64,000 nucleotides of DNA, from assembly GCF_014204895.1 (NCBI RefSeq), contig NZ_JACHMF010000001.1:4464001-4528000 (forward strand), read 5' to 3'. The notes under the pieces are model-generated. The model did not search any database. It was not told where the DNA came from and saw only the letters and a program-made list of their open reading frames with translations. This DNA is from Paractinoplanes abujensis (lineage in GTDB: Bacteria > Actinomycetota > Actinomycetes > Mycobacteriales > Micromonosporaceae). Positions within the stretch are counted from its first letter, which is position 1. Each line of letters starts with the position of its first letter. Both the position numbers and the translations under genes were made by a program. Of this stretch, positions 1 to 7,853 are shown one piece after another.

Positions 1-606
1 TACGAGCACGTGGCCGGCGAGCACGGTTTCGTCGTGGAGGCGGCCCCGATGGGTCTGGGTTTCTGGACGGCGCTCACCCCGTGGCAGGGCGGCGAGTCGC
101 ACAAGCGCGAACAGCTGCGGCTGCGGCACGTGTCGGGTGTGTGGGGTTTCGCGCGGGACCACGGCTCGGGCCGCGTCGAGCTGGGCCCGGACGGCATGCC
201 GCTGATCCACTGGGACCTGAACGACGACGTCGATCTGGAGGTCGTGCGGCGTTGCCACGTCGAACTGGCGAAGTTGTTGCGCGCGGCGGGCGCACGCGAG
301 ATCTTCACGTTCCTGCCGGGTGATCCGCGATGGCGGGAGGGAGAGGACTTCCAGGCGTTCCTCGGCACCCTGGCCGCGCTGGAGGGGCCGGACGTCCTGA
401 CGTTGTCGGCGCACCAGTCGGGCACCTGCGCCACGGGCACGGTCGTGGACGGCGAGGGTCAGCTCTTCGATGTCCGGGGCGTCTATGTGGCCGACGCTTC
501 GGCGCTGCCCACCGCGCCCGGCGTCAACCCGATGGTCTCGATCGAGGCGTACGCGGCCAAGACCGCGGGGCACATCGTGGCGGCGCTCAGATCTCCTGCG
601 CGCTGA
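1..606 (+). CDS. GMC-family FAD oxidoreductase, C-terminal part (5' end outside window)
   Basis: The frame is open from base 1 and stops at 604-606, so only the last ~200 residues are present. The C-terminal block contains a His in LSAHQSGTCATG followed by VRGVYVADASALPTAPGVNPM. This is the usual GMC (glucose-methanol-choline) oxidoreductase C-terminus, in which a His near this site acts as catalytic base and the later stretch closes over FAD. The FAD-binding N-terminus lies upstream of the window. GMC enzymes oxidise alcohols or open-chain sugars; the substrate cannot be read here. It converges with the IclR gene and overlaps its end by about 20 bp. Its position beside an aromatic catabolic operon suggests a catabolic role, which is inference. 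Confidence 0.85.
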   Translation, partial: YEHVAGEHGFVVEAAPMGLGFWTALTPWQGGESHKREQLRLRHVSGVWGFARDHGSGRVELGPDGMPLIHWDLNDDVDLEVVRRCHVELAKLLRAAGAREIFTFLPGDPRWREGEDFQAFLGTLAALEGPDVLTLSAHQSGTCATGTVVDGEGQLFDVRGVYVADASALPTAPGVNPMVSIEAYAAKTAGHIVAALRSPAR

Positions 607-1393
607 GCAGCTTCGTCATCCGCCGGCCGACCAGGTTGAGCAGGCCGACGTAACGATCGACCTTGGCCCGCGTCGTCGGGGCGGTCACCGAGAGGGCCGC
701 CACGACGGCGCCGGTCGCGCCGGTGAGCGGGATGGCCACGCTCATGTAACCGATCCGGGTCTGCTCGAACTCGGCCACGAAGCCCTGCTCGCGGGCCTTC
801 TGCAGCTCCTGGGCGAGCAGGCCGGGGGCCACCGTGGTGCGCGGCGTGACCCGGGTCAGCGGGGCGGTCATCACCTCGTCGAGCAGGTGCCGCGAGCCGA
901 ACGCGAGCAGCGCCTTGCCGGTCGCCGTGCAGTGCAGCGGCATCCGCCCGGCCACGCGCGAGGGCCGGCTGATCTGGGCGTGCTCCCCCGACACCTTGTC
1001 CAGGTAGAGCACTTCGAGGCCGTCGGCCACGGCCAGGTGCGCGGTCTCGTGGGTGGCCTGCACCAGATCGATCATCAGCGGGCGGGCCAGGTCGCGCAGG
1101 ATCCGCTGGCGGGGCACGCGCTGGCCGATCTCGAAGAGCCGCATGCCGAGCCGGTACTCGCCGTTGCGGCGCTCCAGCAGCCCCCACTGCACGAGCTCCT
1201 GGCTGAGCCGGTGCACCGACGCCTTCGCGAGGCCGGTGCGCCGGGCCAGTTCGCTGAGGCTGAGCGTCTCGTCGTCGAGGCCGAACACCTCGAGGATGCG
1301 GCGCACCTTGCCGAGCACGCTGTTGCTGTCGGGGGCGGGATGAGGGTCGCGAGGGTCGGGCTGAAACAGGCAGTTCGCTGCGGGGGCCTCCAT
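587..1393 (-). CDS. IclR-family transcriptional regulator
   Basis: A 268-residue protein. The N-terminal winged helix-turn-helix reads LSLSELARRTGLAKASVHRL and is followed by the IclR effector-binding domain (RVAGRMPLHCTATGKALLAF is the typical family signature). IclR proteins commonly control aromatic catabolism genes. It is the last gene of a minus-strand operon encoding a Rieske oxygenase and a ring-cleavage dioxygenase, so it is the likely local regulator. The paired repeats at 7778-7809 are candidate operators (inference). A longer version starting with GTG at 1453 is possible; neither start has a strong ribosome binding site. The 3' end overlaps the convergent GMC gene. Confidence 0.88.
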   Translation of the reverse strand: MEAPAANCLFQPDPRDPHPAPDSNSVLGKVRRILEVFGLDDETLSLSELARRTGLAKASVHRLSQELVQWGLLERRNGEYRLGMRLFEIGQRVPRQRILRDLARPLMIDLVQATHETAHLAVADGLEVLYLDKVSGEHAQISRPSRVAGRMPLHCTATGKALLAFGSRHLLDEVMTAPLTRVTPRTTVAPGLLAQELQKAREQGFVAEFEQTRIGYMSVAIPLTGATGAVVAALSVTAPTTRAKVDRYVGLLNLVGRRMTKLLSAQEI

Positions 1394-1478
1394 CACCTGA
1401 ATCTCGTCGCCCGCGTCACACTTATCAACGAAACGGTCCGGCCAGCGGAACACGTCCCGCCAGCCGGACCACCCCGTC

Positions 1479-2402
1479 TCAGAACGAAAGAACCGCGCGA
1501 CCCCGTACGTGTCCCGACCGCATCCGCGCGATCGCGTCCACCGCGTCCGCCAGCGGGACGCTTTCCACCGCCACGCTCAGCTCGCCCGCCGCCAGCCGCT
1601 CGATCAGCGCGGGCGCCAGCTCCCGGGCCCGGCGCTCGTGCCGGATCATGTTGACCGGCAGCAGCGCCACGTCGTCGAGCAGCCAGCTCGGCAGGTCGAT
1701 GGTGACCTCGGTGCCGGCCACGTAACCGATCACCACGGCCCGCCCGCCCTGGCGCACCCAGCGGCTGCGCCCGACCAGGCCGTCGCCGCCGAGCGTGTCG
1801 ATCAGCAGGTCGAAGGGGCGGTCGTCGAACGCGCCCAGCACGACACCGGTGACACCGTCGGGGACGAGCGCGAGCTGATCCTCGCGGGCGACCAGGCCGG
1901 TCACCTCGGCCCCGGCCAGCCGCGCCTGCTGGGCCACGCTGGCCCCCACGGCCCCGGCCGCGCCGACCACGGCGACCTTCTCCCCCGGCTGCAGCTTGGC
2001 CACGTCGTGCAGCACGACCGCGGCGGTCGTGGTGGGCACGAAGAACGTCGCCGCCACCTCGGCCGGCACCCCGGCGTCGACCACGGTGACCGCCTTGCGG
2101 GGCACGCTCACCCGCTCCTGCCAGGTGCCACCGCGCAGCAGGCCCAGGCCCGCGCCGCGCAGCATCACCTGGGTGCCGGGCTCGAGGTCGTCCGCCTCGA
2201 CGACCACGCCGCTGCCCTCGACCCCGCCGGTGTAGGGCAGCGGCGGCTTGAGCCCGAACGTGCCGGACGCGACGGTGAGGTCGAGGTGGGCCAGCGCGGC
2301 CGCGCGCACCTGCACGAGCACCTCGCCCGCACCCCGTACGGGCTCCTCGATCTCGTCGACGACCGGGTCCTGGCCCCAGTCGTGGAAGCGCAGCGCGCGC
2401 AT
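1479..2402 (-). CDS. Medium-chain dehydrogenase/reductase, quinone-oxidoreductase type
   Basis: A 307-residue MDR-superfamily protein. The N-terminal GroES-like half contains PLPYTGGVEGSGVVVEA. The nucleotide-binding half has VAVVGAAGAVGASVAQQA, an AxGxxG dinucleotide motif as in zinc-free NADPH:quinone oxidoreductases. No catalytic or structural zinc cysteines are visible, so a reductase of the QOR/enoyl type is more likely than a zinc alcohol dehydrogenase. It starts at ATG 2402, sharing one base with the stop codon of the preceding alpha/beta hydrolase (TGATG), so it is translationally coupled in the ring-cleavage operon. It may reduce an unsaturated cleavage product; that step is inferred. 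Confidence 0.82.
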   Translation of the reverse strand: MRALRFHDWGQDPVVDEIEEPVRGAGEVLVQVRAAALAHLDLTVASGTFGLKPPLPYTGGVEGSGVVVEADDLEPGTQVMLRGAGLGLLRGGTWQERVSVPRKAVTVVDAGVPAEVAATFFVPTTTAAVVLHDVAKLQPGEKVAVVGAAGAVGASVAQQARLAGAEVTGLVAREDQLALVPDGVTGVVLGAFDDRPFDLLIDTLGGDGLVGRSRWVRQGGRAVVIGYVAGTEVTIDLPSWLLDDVALLPVNMIRHERRARELAPALIERLAAGELSVAVESVPLADAVDAIARMRSGHVRGRAVLSF

Positions 2403-3250
2403 CAGGCGGCCTTGGCCAGGAACTCGAGGCTGAGCGGGTTGTAGATCGCGGCCTGCTCGTGCTGCGGCCAGTGACCCGTGTCCTCGAACAGCTCCAGCCG
2501 CGAACCCGGGATGGCCTCGTGCATGGCCTGAGCCTCGGGCACGTCACCGAACGGGTTCTTGCGGCCCCAGACGATCAGCGTGGGCTGGGTGATCGCGCCC
2601 ATCTGCTCCTCGGTCAGCAGGTTGCGCTGCCGGATCTCCATCTTCTGCAGCGAGAGCAGGTTGTCGATGTTGGCTACGAAGTCGGGCTCGTGGTAGATCC
2701 GGTGCCGCACGTCGACCAGCTCCTCGGTCGCGTTGACCGGGTCGGCCATCAGCAGCCGCAGCCGCTTGCGGGTCAGCTCGACGTCGTCGGTCGCCACGGC
2801 CTGCCGGGTGCTGGAGTCGATCCGCTGCATCACCTCGGGGTTGGCCACGGTGCCGCCCGCGCAGAGCAGCTGCAAGCTGGCCACGCGGCCGGGGAAGTCG
2901 ACGGCGGCGCGCGCGCCGACCCAGCCGCCGAGCGACTCGCCGACGATGTGCGCCTTCTCGATCCCGACGGCGTCGAAGTAGTCGAGCAGGTGCTTCACGT
3001 ACAGCGGGATCTCGTACGGGTGGCCGGGCTTGCCGGTGTAGCCGTGGCCCAGCATGTCGATCGCGTGGACGGCGTAGTGCTCGGCGTGCGGCACGATGTT
3101 GCGCGTGAACGCCTCGAGGTGCCCGCTCGTGCCGTGCAGGAACACCACCGGGGTGCCCTCGCCGGCCCGCAGCGTCCGGGTCCTCACGCCGCCCGCGTCC
3201 ACGTACGAGAGCGAGAACGGCACTGGCGTCAGGTCGGTCCAGATGGACAT
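2402..3250 (-). CDS. Alpha/beta hydrolase
   Basis: A 282-residue alpha/beta-fold hydrolase. It shows the oxyanion segment VVFLHGTSGH, nucleophile elbow VGESLGGWVG (Ser), an Asp in LIVWGRKNPFGD and the catalytic His in EDTGHWPQHEQ. The ATG at 3250 has GGAG eight bases upstream; an in-frame GTG at 3259 overlaps that ribosome binding site and was rejected. It is the second hydrolase of the operon. In meta-cleavage pathways one such enzyme cleaves the ring-fission product and another may hydrolyse an ester or enol-lactone. Which of the two does which cannot be decided from sequence. It starts 11 bp after the 34-residue peptide gene and is followed by the MDR gene with one-base overlap. Confidence 0.87.
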   Translation of the reverse strand: MSIWTDLTPVPFSLSYVDAGGVRTRTLRAGEGTPVVFLHGTSGHLEAFTRNIVPHAEHYAVHAIDMLGHGYTGKPGHPYEIPLYVKHLLDYFDAVGIEKAHIVGESLGGWVGARAAVDFPGRVASLQLLCAGGTVANPEVMQRIDSSTRQAVATDDVELTRKRLRLLMADPVNATEELVDVRHRIYHEPDFVANIDNLLSLQKMEIRQRNLLTEEQMGAITQPTLIVWGRKNPFGDVPEAQAMHEAIPGSRLELFEDTGHWPQHEQAAIYNPLSLEFLAKAA

Positions 3251-3261
3251 GGCAGGCACTC

Positions 3262-3366
3262 CTACGGCTGGTTGATGCGGTGGACTTGGGTGTTGCTGCG
3301 CTTGGCGAGCTCGCGCCCGGCCACCACGAGCAGGGCGGCCCCGGCGAGCGAAAGCAGAATCTTCAT
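3262..3366 (-). CDS. 34-residue single-pass membrane peptide
   Basis: A short gene lying exactly between two alpha/beta hydrolase genes. Its ATG (3366-3364) is one base after the TGA of the upstream hydrolase, and its TAG (3264-3262) is 11 bp before the ATG of the next. The peptide begins MKILLSLAGAALLVVAG, a hydrophobic helix of about 15 residues, followed by a basic tail (RELAKRSN and onward). It is too short for a secreted enzyme and has no cleavage motif, so a membrane-anchored micropeptide is the simplest reading. Stop-start coupling on both sides argues that it is translated. Function unknown; it might tether a pathway enzyme to the membrane (speculative). Confidence 0.55.
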   Translation of the reverse strand: MKILLSLAGAALLVVAGRELAKRSNTQVHRINQP

Positions 3367-3367
3367 G

Positions 3368-4231
3368 TCAGTCCTTGTCTCGGCGGGCCACGTCGGCCAG
3401 GAAGGCGGCGACCACGGCGTGGTAGCGCTCGGGCTGCTCCTCCTGCAGGTGATGGGACACGTGGTCCATCACGTGCAGGTTGCCGTTGGGCACCATGCGG
3501 GCCAGCATCATCGGGTAGTCCGGGGTCAGGAACGCGTCCTCGCGGCCCCACATGAACAGCGTCGGCGCCTGCACCTGACCCAGCTCGGCGGTGAGGTCCT
3601 GCCACTCCCCGCGCGGCGAGTCCGACATCGCGGCCAGCGCGCGCTCCTCGGGATCGAGGCTCTGCTCGTAACGCATGTCGAGCGTCTCGTCGGGCAGCTG
3701 GTCGCCGTCCCACCACTCCAGGCGGGTGATCAGCTGGCGCATCTTCTCGCGGGTCGGGCCCTCGCCGCCGTAGTAGACGTCCCGAGCCGTACGGCCGCGG
3801 TGGCCGTTCTCGGGCAGCGGCGCGAGGGGGCCGTAGAAGACCGGCATGCTGCCCGTGACGACCAGCGACCGTACGCGGCCGGGGTATTTCGCGGCCAGGT
3901 TGAGCGCGATCGTGCCGCCCCAGGAGTTGCAGACGAAGTCGGCCCGCTCGATGCCGAGGGTGTCGAGCAGCTTGACCTGGCTGGCCGCGTGGAAGTCCCA
4001 CATGGGCCCGGTGATGCGCACCTTCTCCGACTTGCCGTACTGCAGGATGTCGGGGATCACCACCCGGCGGTCGGCGGCGAACAGCTCGGCCACGGGACCG
4101 AAGTCGCTCCAACCGGTGCAGCCGGGGCCGCCGCCGTGCAGGAAGACGGTGTCAAGCCCCTGACCCATGTCGAGATAGTGGTAGCTCGCACCACCCGCGT
4201 CGGCATACTTGCCCTCGGGCGCCTTGCTCAT
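3368..4231 (-). CDS. Alpha/beta hydrolase of the meta-cleavage-product C-C hydrolase type
   Basis: A 287-residue protein. It carries FLHGGGPGCTGWSDF (oxyanion HGGGPG), the nucleophile elbow VCNSWGGTIAL (Ser), TLFMWGREDAFL (Asp) and HVSHHLQEEQPE (His). HGGGPG plus NSxGG is typical of MhpC/BphD-like enzymes that hydrolyse the C-C bond of extradiol ring-fission products, which fits the LigB-type dioxygenase two genes upstream. The ATG at 4231 overlaps the stop of the M20-like gene by ATGA; the frame remains open further upstream, but that part runs inside the M20-like gene. Substrate unknown. Confidence 0.88.
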   Translation of the reverse strand: MSKAPEGKYADAGGASYHYLDMGQGLDTVFLHGGGPGCTGWSDFGPVAELFAADRRVVIPDILQYGKSEKVRITGPMWDFHAASQVKLLDTLGIERADFVCNSWGGTIALNLAAKYPGRVRSLVVTGSMPVFYGPLAPLPENGHRGRTARDVYYGGEGPTREKMRQLITRLEWWDGDQLPDETLDMRYEQSLDPEERALAAMSDSPRGEWQDLTAELGQVQAPTLFMWGREDAFLTPDYPMMLARMVPNGNLHVMDHVSHHLQEEQPERYHAVVAAFLADVARRDKD

Positions 4232-5499
4232 CGTTCCTCCTCGGAGTTCGCGACCGCGACCCGCGCCAAGACCTCGCTCAGCCGGCGCATTTCGGTCACC
4301 TGGACGGTGTTCATGCCGAGCGCGAAGTCGATGCCGGGCAGCGGCGCCTTCGGCATGCCGACACGCGCGGTCGGGATGCCACGGGCGCGCAGGATGTTGG
4401 CATCGGTGGCCCCGCTGTTGTCGGGGACGGGCGTGTGCTCGCGGCCCGACGCCGCCTCCCACGCGCGGATCGTCTCGGTGATCACCCACGCGCCGGGGTC
4501 GGTGGCGGACGCCGGGATGTGGTTGACCAGCTCGCAGTCGATCTCGGCGGCGAGCTCACCGGCCACTCCGCGCAGAAAGTCCGCGAGCTCACGACGTACG
4601 GCCAAAGGCTCTTGACCTGGCGCGAGCCGAATGTCCAGCCGAACGCGGCACGCGGCCGGGGTCACCGCCGGCATCCGTTCCCAGCCGCCGGCGATCGAGC
4701 CGATGATGCCCTGGGGCGCGGCGGTCGAGGTGCGGTGCCGGGCCGGGAAGTCCGCGAGCCAGCGTTCCAGGCGCGTGATCACCTCGGCGGCGGCGACGAT
4801 CGGGTTGGAGTACGGGAGCCGGTGGCGGCTCCCGGCGTACGTGTGAATGCCGTTGACCGTCAGCTCGAACCAGCAGAGCCCGACCTCGTCGTGGGCCACG
4901 AAGTCGCCCGGTTTGGCGATGATCGCGTGGTCGGTGTACCAGCCGCGCTCGAGCAGGAACGACGCCCCGACGCCGTGGCCGGTGTTCGCTCTCCGGGAAT
5001 CCAGCGCGTTGGTCGGCATTCCCCCCGCGCCGAAAGCGAGCACCAGATCTCCCTTGGTCTCCGCGTTCGTCGCTGCAACCGCCTCCGCGTACGCCTGACC
5101 GACGACCAGCACGCACGCCGCGTGACCCTTGGGATTGCCGGCACCGAGACCCTGCACGTAATCGCCGTCGACCGTGGGATCCGGCCGCATGTCCGGACGC
5201 AGCCCGGGCCCGATCCACGGCACGTCCTCGTCTTTGTCGCCCGTCGTCAGCGTGTCGATCGGGGCGTAGAGCATGAGGTCGCGGCCGGTTCTTGCGCTCC
5301 GCACGCGGCCCACGGCGTTGGCTTGATCGGTGTCGATGCGCTGGACCTGCCCCGACATCTCTGACATCTGGGCAGCGAGCCACTCCGCCAGCGGCGCCTC
5401 ACGGCCCGTCGGGCTGGGGATCGAGGTGACCGCCACCGCCGCCGCCCGCAGCCGCTCGGGCGTGATGCGGCGCAGCACCTCCTCGAGGAGGTCGCTCAC
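4228..5499 (-). CDS. M20-family hydrolase-like protein lacking the canonical metal ligands
   Basis: A 423-residue protein with the overall M20 (ArgE/DapE) order, including a preserved C-terminal segment DNSGATDANILRARGIPTA. The metal-binding motifs are altered. The usual GHxD reads APID (residues 79-82, Pro for His). The bridging Asp of GxGxxDxKG is Asn122 in GLGAGNPKG. The Glu-Glu pair is replaced by Gly-Gly near residues 159-160 (FGAGGMPTN). The late His region reads ALGMNTVQV. Known M20 enzymes are two-zinc amidohydrolases, so this one is probably mechanistically different or non-catalytic. GTG start at 5499 overlaps the dioxygenase stop (GTGA). In context it could process a nitrogen-containing ring-cleavage product, which is speculative. 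Confidence 0.8.
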   Translation of the reverse strand: MSDLLEEVLRRITPERLRAAAVAVTSIPSPTGREAPLAEWLAAQMSEMSGQVQRIDTDQANAVGRVRSARTGRDLMLYAPIDTLTTGDKDEDVPWIGPGLRPDMRPDPTVDGDYVQGLGAGNPKGHAACVLVVGQAYAEAVAATNAETKGDLVLAFGAGGMPTNALDSRRANTGHGVGASFLLERGWYTDHAIIAKPGDFVAHDEVGLCWFELTVNGIHTYAGSRHRLPYSNPIVAAAEVITRLERWLADFPARHRTSTAAPQGIIGSIAGGWERMPAVTPAACRVRLDIRLAPGQEPLAVRRELADFLRGVAGELAAEIDCELVNHIPASATDPGAWVITETIRAWEAASGREHTPVPDNSGATDANILRARGIPTARVGMPKAPLPGIDFALGMNTVQVTEMRRLSEVLARVAVANSEEER

Positions 5500-6422
5500 G
5501 GGCGGATCACTCCGACACCCATGCCGGTCAGCCACTCGGGCATCGGGCTGTAGGCCAGGGTCCGGCCCGGCGCGAAGCCGAGCGCGGACGCCATGGTCAG
5601 CCACGTACGGATCTCCTGGCCGCCGTTGCCGGCCTCCTCACCGATCCGGGCGGTCGTCCAGTCGGCGTAGTGCGCGAGTTCGCCGCGGTCGAGGCGGCCC
5701 AGGAAGGCCTCGTCGAACTCGGGGAACAGGGTGGGCCGGGCCCCGACGATGATCTCGCGGCGGCGCTTGTCGTACTTCTCCCACTCGCCGCGGCCGTTGC
5801 GCCACGCCTCGACCAGGAACTCCTCGTCGTCACCGTCCGGGTCCTGCCAGCGGCTGGGCCAGGGCAGCTGGTGGCTCAGGCCGCCGCTCGCGATGACCAC
5901 CGTACGGCGGTCGCTCTTCTCGACGGCCCGGGCGAGGTTGGCGCCCAGCTCGACGCAGCGCCTGACGGTCGGCAGCGGCGTGGCGAAGACGTTGACGACC
6001 AGCGGGGTGACCGGCACGTCGAGGTCGCGCAGCAGGTACTGCACGGCGTGGCTCTGGCCGTGGTCGATCGTCATCTTGGCGCTGATCGCGACCTCGGTGC
6101 CCCGCTCGACCAGCTCCTCCGCGAGGGCCTGAGCGAACGTGGGATCCGACTTCTGCGGGCCCTTGGGGGTGCCGCCGTCGCCCGCCGCGATCACCTCGTC
6201 GACACCCAGCGTGAACGACGGGATCAGGTCGAGCCAGAAACCGCGGAAGTGGTTGGAGCCGATGATCACGACGTTGTCCGGGCGGGCCTCGGCGATCGCG
6301 TCGCGAGCCGTCGCGAGCGCGTCGCGGAAGCGCTCGGCCCGGTCGATGCCGGCCACCTTGTCCCAGTGGGTGTTCATCAGCGTCGAGTGCGAGGCCGCGA
6401 CGCCGAGCACGATCCCGCCCAT
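5496..6422 (-). CDS. Class III extradiol ring-cleavage dioxygenase (LigB type)
   Basis: A 308-residue protein starting MGGIVLGVAASHSTL. His12 in ASHS and His58 in VVIIGSNHFRGF match the two iron-ligating histidines of LigB-type dioxygenases. VVIASGGLSHQLPW carries the expected catalytic His. These Fe(II) enzymes open catecholic rings next to the hydroxyls (meta cleavage). Its ATG shares one base with the Rieske stop (TGATG), so hydroxylation and ring cleavage are coupled genetically. Relatives act on protocatechuate, 2,3-dihydroxyphenylpropionate or heterocyclic catechols; the actual substrate cannot be told. No separate small alpha subunit is visible next to it. Confidence 0.88.
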   Translation of the reverse strand: MGGIVLGVAASHSTLMNTHWDKVAGIDRAERFRDALATARDAIAEARPDNVVIIGSNHFRGFWLDLIPSFTLGVDEVIAAGDGGTPKGPQKSDPTFAQALAEELVERGTEVAISAKMTIDHGQSHAVQYLLRDLDVPVTPLVVNVFATPLPTVRRCVELGANLARAVEKSDRRTVVIASGGLSHQLPWPSRWQDPDGDDEEFLVEAWRNGRGEWEKYDKRRREIIVGARPTLFPEFDEAFLGRLDRGELAHYADWTTARIGEEAGNGGQEIRTWLTMASALGFAPGRTLAYSPMPEWLTGMGVGVIRP

Positions 6423-7684
6423 CAGCGGGTCACTTCCGGCTTGCCGTGCTCGGCGGTGATGCCCTGCTCCCGGAGTCGCTCGACGCGCTCCTCGGTGACG
6501 TCCTCGGCCAGCTTGCGCCACTGCAGCAGCGACTCGTCGGGCCGGTAGAGGCGCTCCGGCGGGGCGTCGGTGACCTCGACCATCCACTTGTCCTGGCCGG
6601 AGAACTCGCCGTGGAACAGCCAGCGGATCGCGCCCAGGTATTTCGCGTAGAACGGCAGCGTGGCCGCGCCCTTGGCGAAATTGACCATCACACCGACGTA
6701 CAGGTGGTTGTCCGCGTCGACCGGAACGTAGAACTCGTAGTGGATGAAGCCCGGATACGCGATGCGCAGCACGCCCGGCATCGAGATCGACGCGAAGCCC
6801 GGGAACTCCTGAGCCGCGATGACCTCGTTGACCTTGGCCGCGCCGCCGGTGTTGCCGATGTTGCGGTTCGCCGTCGCTCCCGGCTTCTTCTTCGACGGGT
6901 CGATCTTGTACCAGGCCTTGCCGCTCCACGTGCCGAGGCCGGGGAAGTCGGCGTCCCAGTACTGGTTGTCCTGCACACGGTAGATCCAGCGGCCGCGCTT
7001 GACGATCCGCGTGTCGTTGTGCACCGGCATCGCCTTGAAGAGCCGCCACAACGCCGTACGGTGCAGGTACTTGGCATGGCCCTCGTCGTAGCCGTTCTCG
7101 GCCGCGAACCGCCAGTTGCCCTCGCGGGGCTGGATGCGGGCGCCGATGACGGCCGCGTTCTCGACGAGCTCCTCCGGCAGCTGCTCGTCGATCGGCGGGG
7201 CGTCCTCGCCGTCGCCCACGAACAGCCACACCATGCCGAGCCGCTCGGCGGTCTCGAACGTGGGCTGGGTGACCTTGCCGCAGATCGGCGAGTTGGGGCC
7301 GTCGGTGATGGCCGCGGCCAGGTCACCGGTCTTCAGGTCGAACGTCCAGCCGTGGTAGACGCAGCTGACCGTGCCCGGGAACTGCTGGTTGCCGTAGCTC
7401 AGCGGCACCCCGCGGTGCGGGCAGCGGTCCTTGAGGGCGTAGACGGTGCCGTTGTCGCGCATGACCATGATCCGCTCGCCGAGCAGCGTGATGCCGGTGG
7501 GCTTGCCGGTGATCTGCGACGAGAACGCCACCGGATACCAGTAGCCGCGGAACCCGGCCTTCGCCTCCTGGTAGTGCGGCCAGCTCGACCAGTCCTGCCG
7601 TCCGGGCAGCCGGCCACGCCGCGAGGGACGCGAGGGGCGCCGGGGGCGTTCGGCCCGCGGGGCCGGCGTGCTTTCTGCGACCAT
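6422..7684 (-). CDS. Rieske non-haem iron aromatic ring-hydroxylating oxygenase, large subunit
   Basis: A 420-residue protein. The Rieske [2Fe-2S] motif is CPHRG (Cys88, His90) and CVYHGW (Cys108, His111). The mononuclear iron motif is ENGYDEGHAKYLHR with Asp200, His203 and His208. It would use electrons from the divergently encoded reductase and ferredoxin to hydroxylate an aromatic ring. There is no small-subunit gene, so it is probably an alpha-only oxygenase. ATG at 7684 is preceded by GGGAG seven bases upstream; a longer upstream extension would cover the regulatory region and was rejected. First gene of the minus-strand operon. N-terminal residues 8-30 are Arg/Pro-rich and outside the family core. 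Confidence 0.93.
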   Translation of the reverse strand: MVAESTPAPRAERPRRPSRPSRRGRLPGRQDWSSWPHYQEAKAGFRGYWYPVAFSSQITGKPTGITLLGERIMVMRDNGTVYALKDRCPHRGVPLSYGNQQFPGTVSCVYHGWTFDLKTGDLAAAITDGPNSPICGKVTQPTFETAERLGMVWLFVGDGEDAPPIDEQLPEELVENAAVIGARIQPREGNWRFAAENGYDEGHAKYLHRTALWRLFKAMPVHNDTRIVKRGRWIYRVQDNQYWDADFPGLGTWSGKAWYKIDPSKKKPGATANRNIGNTGGAAKVNEVIAAQEFPGFASISMPGVLRIAYPGFIHYEFYVPVDADNHLYVGVMVNFAKGAATLPFYAKYLGAIRWLFHGEFSGQDKWMVEVTDAPPERLYRPDESLLQWRKLAEDVTEERVERLREQGITAEHGKPEVTR

Positions 7685-7777
7685 GGTGCGACTCCCATCG
7701 TGCTGTTGCGATGGCGTGGAGCGAATCACCTCTCCCGGCCGGGTCCCAGCCTTCGAGTCCACCCACCGAAACGCGTT

Positions 7778-7809
7778 CCGCTCAGCGGTCCACGGTCCGC
7801 TCAGCGGTC
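7778..7809. promoter_or_regulatory. Duplicated palindromic operator candidate between Rieske and reductase genes
   Basis: CCGCTCAGCGGTC occurs twice (7778-7790 and 7797-7809), a 19-bp period in the 169-bp divergent intergenic region. Each copy contains the dyad CCGC-TCA-GCGG. Two dyads spaced by about two helical turns suit a dimeric or tetrameric regulator such as the IclR protein encoded at the far end of the operon. That link is inferred. Confidence 0.5.
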
Positions 7810-7853
7810 TCCTTTGATAAGAAACGCGGCTCCGGCTCCTTACGGTCCTGGCC

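Noticed and set aside
587..1453. Longer IclR start at GTG 1453
   Set aside because: Not excluded, but the additional 20 residues lack family similarity and there is no convincing ribosome binding site; kept as an alternative.
2459..4615. 718-codon plus-strand frame opposite the alpha/beta hydrolases
   Set aside because: Antisense to well-supported genes; sequence is Arg/His/Gly-rich without motifs.
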